From Brassica napus (taxonomy: Eukaryota; Streptophyta; Magnoliopsida; Brassicales; Brassicaceae), in assembly GCF_020379485.1 (NCBI RefSeq), contig NC_063450.1, positions 32,278,137 to 32,342,136 of the forward strand: a DNA stretch of 64,000 nt, written 5' to 3'. The notes beneath the pieces are model-generated. The model was not told where the DNA came from and searched no databases. It was given only the letters and a program-made list of their open reading frames with translations. Of this stretch, positions 59,978-64,000 are shown piece by piece (positions within the stretch are counted from its first letter, which is position 1; each line of letters begins with the position of its first letter). The position numbers and the translations under genes are program-made.

Positions 59978-59992
59978 TGGCGCCGTTGCCAT
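59978..59992 (+). other. Retrotransposon primer-binding site (tRNA-Asp type)
   Basis: TGGCGCCGTTGCC, six bases after the LTR end, is the standard PBS of many plant Gypsy elements. Confidence 0.85.
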
Positions 59993-60236
59993 TCTCTAGA
60001 TTGATTTTGACATTAGGATTTGGTCATTACTTGAGACTAAGTCTTATTTTTCATTTTTAAGTTACTAATTATCTATCTTCATCTCTATTTGGATGACAGG
60101 TGCATGAACTTGAGAAGCAAAGGATCAACAAAATCTTGCACCAAGAGTGGACAACATCAAAGCCTTAGAAAGAGAGTTGGGAAGACAGAGAAGAGAAAGA
60201 GAAAAGCAAGCCCACTTACATAGATTGGGGCTTGAG

Positions 60237-63200
60237 ATGGAGAGAAACCCGAATCAACCGGAAGGTGTCTATGAAGTTGATGATCATAGACAAAATGTCC
60301 AAGGAGTTCCTCCTGGAGCTGCTCAAGAGGAACATGGCCAAGGAGCTGCAAACCTTAGGCCTCAAAATCAACAACGCCTGGGAAGATCCATTGGCACTTA
60401 TGATCAACCTAACATAAATGGGAATAGGTTGGGCATTAGGGCACCGCCAGTTGCCAACAACAATTTCGAGATCAAGTCAAGCCTCATCAACATGATTGAA
60501 AACAACAAGTACCATGGACTTGCCTTGGAAGACCCACTAGATCACCTTGACAGATTTGATAAGTACTGTGGCTTGTCAAAAACAAATGGAGTTTCAGAGG
60601 ATGCTTTCAAGCTCAGATTGTTTCCCTTCTCTTTGGGAGACAAGGCTCACACTTGGGAGAAAAACATCTCAAGTGATACTATCACCACTTGGGATGAATG
60701 CAAGAAGGCCTTCCTCAACAAGTTCTTCTCAGCTACAAGGACTGCCAACCTTAGAAATCAGATCTCTGGTTTTCAACAAAGAGGACTTGAAGGATTTTTA
60801 GACGCATGGGAGAGATTCAGAAGCTACCTGTCTCAATGTCCTCACCATGGCTTCAACAATGAGAGCTTGCTAAGCACTTTCTACAGAGGAGTCTTGCCTA
60901 AATTCAAAAGCCAGCTTGACACTGCAAGCAATGGAAACTTCTTGGGGAGGACTGTGGAAGATGCTTTAGAACTCTTGGAGAACATGACACAGAGTGACTC
61001 TGTCTACAATGATGAATATGATAGAAGAGACAGAGGTGGTGGAGGAGAAGATATGACCACAAAGAGAGAGCTGAAAGCACTTCAAGACAAGATTGACATG
61101 CTACTATCAGAAAAGACCAAGAAAGAGGAGTTACATATGGTTGCTGAAGTTGATAGAGTAGAATGCCAAGAAGATATGTACTATGTCAATGCTCAGGGTA
61201 CATGGTACAAGAAGGAGCCTGACTATCAATACCAGAACAACTACCAACAGAAACCCTTCTACAACAACCAACAGAAGCCATTCAACAACTACCAGCCAAG
61301 ACCATTCTACAACAATCAGCCTAAGCCATTCTACAACAACAACCAAGGTGGTTACCAACCCAAACAGAACTTCCCTCCTGGATTCTCACCAAAACCAAGT
61401 CAACCTGCACAAGACCAAGCTGGATCATCAACACAACCTCCACAAGAGAGTAGTACTGAAGCTATGCTGAAACAATTATTGGAGGGACAAGCAAGAAGTG
61501 AGAAACAATTAGGGTATGAGCTGAAAAATCTCCACAACAAGATTGATGGGAATTACCATGATCTAAACAACAAGTTCAAAGCCTTGGAGAACCAGTTTGT
61601 CTCTATGACAGCCAGCTCAAGTCGCCAACAAGGTTCCCTACCTGGAAAGCCTGAACAAAACCCAAAGGAGACAATAAAGGCAATCACCCTAAGGAGTGGA
61701 AGAGAGTTGCCTCCTAAAGTTCTCATTAAGGATAATGAGAAACAAGGTGGGGAGGTGGTCATCAATGTAGATGATGATGTGGTGATTGTGGATGAGAAGA
61801 CTAATGAGGAAATCTTGGAGAAGATAGTTGAAGCTAAGGGCAAGAGAAAGATTGGAGAGGAGAAAGTTGAGAACAAAAATGAGGCTGCTACATCAACAAA
61901 GGAGAAATTGTTCACTCCTCCTCCCTATGAGCCAAAGCTTCCCTTTCCTGGAAGATTCAAGAAGCAACTCCTAGAGAAGTACAAAGCCTTGTTTGACAAG
62001 CAAATGAGTGAAGTTCATCTCACCATGCCCATAATTGATGCATTTATGCTGGTTCCACAATACAGCAAGTTCTTGAAAGATGCTGTAGAACAAAAGAAGA
62101 AAGAGATGGAAGGGATGGTGATTCTTACTCATGAGTGCAGCGCCATTATTCAGAGACTGACTGTCCCAAGGAAGCTAGAAGACCCTGGTAGTTTCACCCT
62201 GCCATGCGCCATTGGACCTTTGACATTTGAGAGATGTCTATGTGATTTGGGAGCAAGTGTCAGCCTCATGCCACTATCCATTGCCAAGAAGCTTGGGTTT
62301 ACACAATATAAAAAGTGCAAGATCTCTTTGGTGCTAGCTGATCGATCTGTCAAGCTCCCCATTGGCATCCTAGAAGATCTTCCTGTCAAGATAGGAAATT
62401 GTGAAGTGCCTACTGACTTTGTAGTGCTTGAGATGGATGAAGAGCCTAGAGATCCTTTGATCTTTGGAAGACCTTTCTTGGCAACTGCTGGAGCAATGGT
62501 GAATGTGAGAGATGGCACAATTGATCTCCACCTTGAAAAAGATCACACTCTCCATTTTGATATCAAGGAGATGATGAAGAAGCCCACAACTCAAAGAGAA
62601 ATATTCTACATTGATGAGATGGATGTCTTGGCTGATGATTTCCTTGAGGAGTTAGCGATTGAGGACTCTCTTCAACATGCCCTGACCATTGAAAGAGAGA
62701 CCCAAATGATTGAAAACAAGGAGAGTGATGAGCTAGTAAGAAGGCTAGATGTTCACCTTGAGGAGGATGGAGAAGATGAGTTCATGGAGTTGCCACAAGT
62801 GACTCAACATGCTGCCTCAGCAGACATTCAAGAGAACCTCCATGAAGCTGATTGGAGTGAGCTCAAGGCACCAAAAGTGGAGCTTAAACCTCTTCCCGAT
62901 GGTGTAAGGTATGCTTTCCTTGGACCTAATGAGACATATCCTGTCATTGTGAGTAGTGAGCTGACTGAGAATGAATTGTCTATGCTTTTAAATGAACTTA
63001 AAAAGTATAGAAAAGCACTAGGATACTCACTTGATGACATTAAAGGAATCTCACCATCTTTGTGCATGCATAGGATACATCTAGAGGATGAATCTAAAAC
63101 TTCAATTGAACACCAAAGAAGATTAAATCCTAATTTGAAAGATGTTGTTAAAAAAGAGATAATCAAATTGTTAGATGCTGGTGTGATCTATCCTATCTCT

Positions 63201-64000
63201 GATAGCAATTGGGTTTCACCTGTGCATGTAGTTCCTAAAAAGGGTGGCATAACAGTTGTTAAGAACGAAAATGATGAGTTAATACCAACAAGAACAATAA
63301 CTGGACATAGGATGTGCATTGACTATCGAAAACTGAATGCAGCCTCTAGAAAGGATCATTTCCCTTTACCATTCATTGATCAGATGTTAGAGAGGCTAGC
63401 TAACCATCCCTATTATTGTTTCCTTGATGGATACTCTGGATTTTTCCAAATCCCTATACACCCAAATGACCAAGAGAAAACGACATTCACTTGTCCTTAT
63501 GGTACCTTTGCATATCGAAGGATGCCATTTGGACTGTGCAATGCACCAGCAACATTCCAAAGAGCAATGATGTCGATTTTCTCTGATCTTATTGAGGATG
63601 TAATGGAGGTGTTTATGGATGATTTTTCTGTATACGGTTCTTCGTTTGCTACTTGTTTGTCAAATCTTTGCAGGGTATTACAGAGATGTGAGGACACTAA
63701 CCTGGTGCTCAATTGGGAGAAGTGTCACTTCATGGTCAAGGAAGGGATTGTTCTTGGACACAAAGTTTCTGAGAAAGGAATTGAAGTGGACAAAGCCAAG
63801 ATAGATGTCATGGTTGGTCTAGCTCCACCAAGAACAGTGAAGGATATAAGAAGCTTCCTTGGCCATGCTGGTTTCTACAGAAGGTTCATCAAAGACTTCT
63901 CCAAAATAGCTAGACCATTGACCAAGCTGCTGTGCAAGGAGATCATCTTCAACTTTGATGAAGAATGCCTAGAAGCCTTTAAGAAGCTGAAGGAGGAGCT
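60237..64000 (+). CDS. Athila-lineage Ty3/Gypsy gag-pol (runs off the window)
   Basis: The frame is open from 60114 to the last base (about 1295 codons). The first in-frame ATG is at 60237, and a TGA closes the frame upstream at 60111. Domains in order: gag (WDECKKAFLNKFF, about residue 155), Tyr/Asn/Gln-rich linker (61220-61380), aspartic protease with DLGAS (about 62250), and reverse transcriptase with CIDYRKLN (63320), MPFGLCNAPATFQRAM (63520) and FMDDFSVYG in place of YxDD (63620). RNase H, integrase and any env-like gene would lie beyond the window. FMDD, the PBS and the gag type fit the Athila lineage. No lesion is seen in the visible part. The residues from 60114 to 60236 (a KALERELGRQRRER-like start) look like gag, so the true start may lie upstream and be damaged. 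Confidence 0.88.
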   Translation, partial: MERNPNQPEGVYEVDDHRQNVQGVPPGAAQEEHGQGAANLRPQNQQRLGRSIGTYDQPNINGNRLGIRAPPVANNNFEIKSSLINMIENNKYHGLALEDPLDHLDRFDKYCGLSKTNGVSEDAFKLRLFPFSLGDKAHTWEKNISSDTITTWDECKKAFLNKFFSATRTANLRNQISGFQQRGLEGFLDAWERFRSYLSQCPHHGFNNESLLSTFYRGVLPKFKSQLDTASNGNFLGRTVEDALELLENMTQSDSVYNDEYDRRDRGGGGEDMTTKRELKALQDKIDMLLSEKTKKEELHMVAEVDRVECQEDMYYVNAQGTWYKKEPDYQYQNNYQQKPFYNNQQKPFNNYQPRPFYNNQPKPFYNNNQGGYQPKQNFPPGFSPKPSQPAQDQAGSSTQPPQESSTEAMLKQLLEGQARSEKQLGYELKNLHNKIDGNYHDLNNKFKALENQFVSMTASSSRQQGSLPGKPEQNPKETIKAITLRSGRELPPKVLIKDNEKQGGEVVINVDDDVVIVDEKTNEEILEKIVEAKGKRKIGEEKVENKNEAATSTKEKLFTPPPYEPKLPFPGRFKKQLLEKYKALFDKQMSEVHLTMPIIDAFMLVPQYSKFLKDAVEQKKKEMEGMVILTHECSAIIQRLTVPRKLEDPGSFTLPCAIGPLTFERCLCDLGASVSLMPLSIAKKLGFTQYKKCKISLVLADRSVKLPIGILEDLPVKIGNCEVPTDFVVLEMDEEPRDPLIFGRPFLATAGAMVNVRDGTIDLHLEKDHTLHFDIKEMMKKPTTQREIFYIDEMDVLADDFLEELAIEDSLQHALTIERETQMIENKESDELVRRLDVHLEEDGEDEFMELPQVTQHAASADIQENLHEADWSELKAPKVELKPLPDGVRYAFLGPNETYPVIVSSELTENELSMLLNELKKYRKALGYSLDDIKGISPSLCMHRIHLEDESKTSIEHQRRLNPNLKDVVKKEIIKLLDAGVIYPISDSNWVSPVHVVPKKGGITVVKNENDELIPTRTITGHRMCIDYRKLNAASRKDHFPLPFIDQMLERLANHPYYCFLDGYSGFFQIPIHPNDQEKTTFTCPYGTFAYRRMPFGLCNAPATFQRAMMSIFSDLIEDVMEVFMDDFSVYGSSFATCLSNLCRVLQRCEDTNLVLNWEKCHFMVKEGIVLGHKVSEKGIEVDKAKIDVMVGLAPPRTVKDIRSFLGHAGFYRRFIKDFSKIARPLTKLLCKEIIFNFDEECLEAFKKLKEE

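Noticed and set aside
60157..63804. Numerous short frames on both strands at the right end
   Set aside because: Shadows of the open Gypsy gag-pol frame.

Overview
The window is plant nuclear DNA, almost certainly from a Brassicaceae species close to Arabidopsis. It has AT-rich intergenic sequence, GT-AG introns, dense plant transposons (Helitron, CACTA, Copia, Athila-type Gypsy, Stowaway MITE) and a run of single-copy genes that I recognise, from memory, in the order of Arabidopsis thaliana chromosome 5 around At5g44720 to At5g44785. No search was run; names rest on recalled protein families and visible motifs.

Region 1 (1-28318) is a direct tandem array of about 2.5 units. Each unit carries an intronless STE11/MAPKKK-like kinase on the minus strand: copy 1 cut by the window edge at 1-195, copy 2 at 10184-11086, copy 3 at 25821-26735. 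The array ends inside a broken mARC/MOSC-domain gene (28290-29423). The units date each other's insertions. A Helitron (495-5751 and 11386-21414) sits in units 1 and 2, and unit 3 keeps its exact empty A|T site at 27033/27034. A CACTA element is present only in unit 1 (3362-5099). A nearly complete Copia element is present only in unit 2 (15456-20859). A small LTR element with nested insertions is shared by units 1 and 2.

Region 2 (29700-51600) is the conserved gene block: HAD-like hydrolase (-), DNA polymerase eta POLH (-), REV1 (+), the organellar RNA-editing factor MORF4 (+) and the organellar ssDNA-binding protein OSB3 (-). POLH and REV1, two Y-family translesion polymerases, are divergent neighbours about 0.6 kb apart, with an E2F-like site just upstream of POLH. 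I could reconstruct exon structures with consistent phases for all five genes (257, 669, 1002, 725 and 557 residues).

Region 3 (51600-64000) is repeat-rich: a decayed Copia RT/RNase H fragment, a decayed DUF287-like gene fragment, an array of short TTTCGTGAC-like motifs ending in a 97-bp CT microsatellite, a stretch I cannot explain, and the 5' half of an Athila-lineage Gypsy element. That element has its 5' LTR, its PBS and an uninterrupted gag-protease-RT frame running off the window end.

I did not find a convincing undescribed molecular system. The most informative structures are the self-dating kinase array, the abnormal 90-bp flank around the young Copia element, and the polymerase pair with its shared control region.
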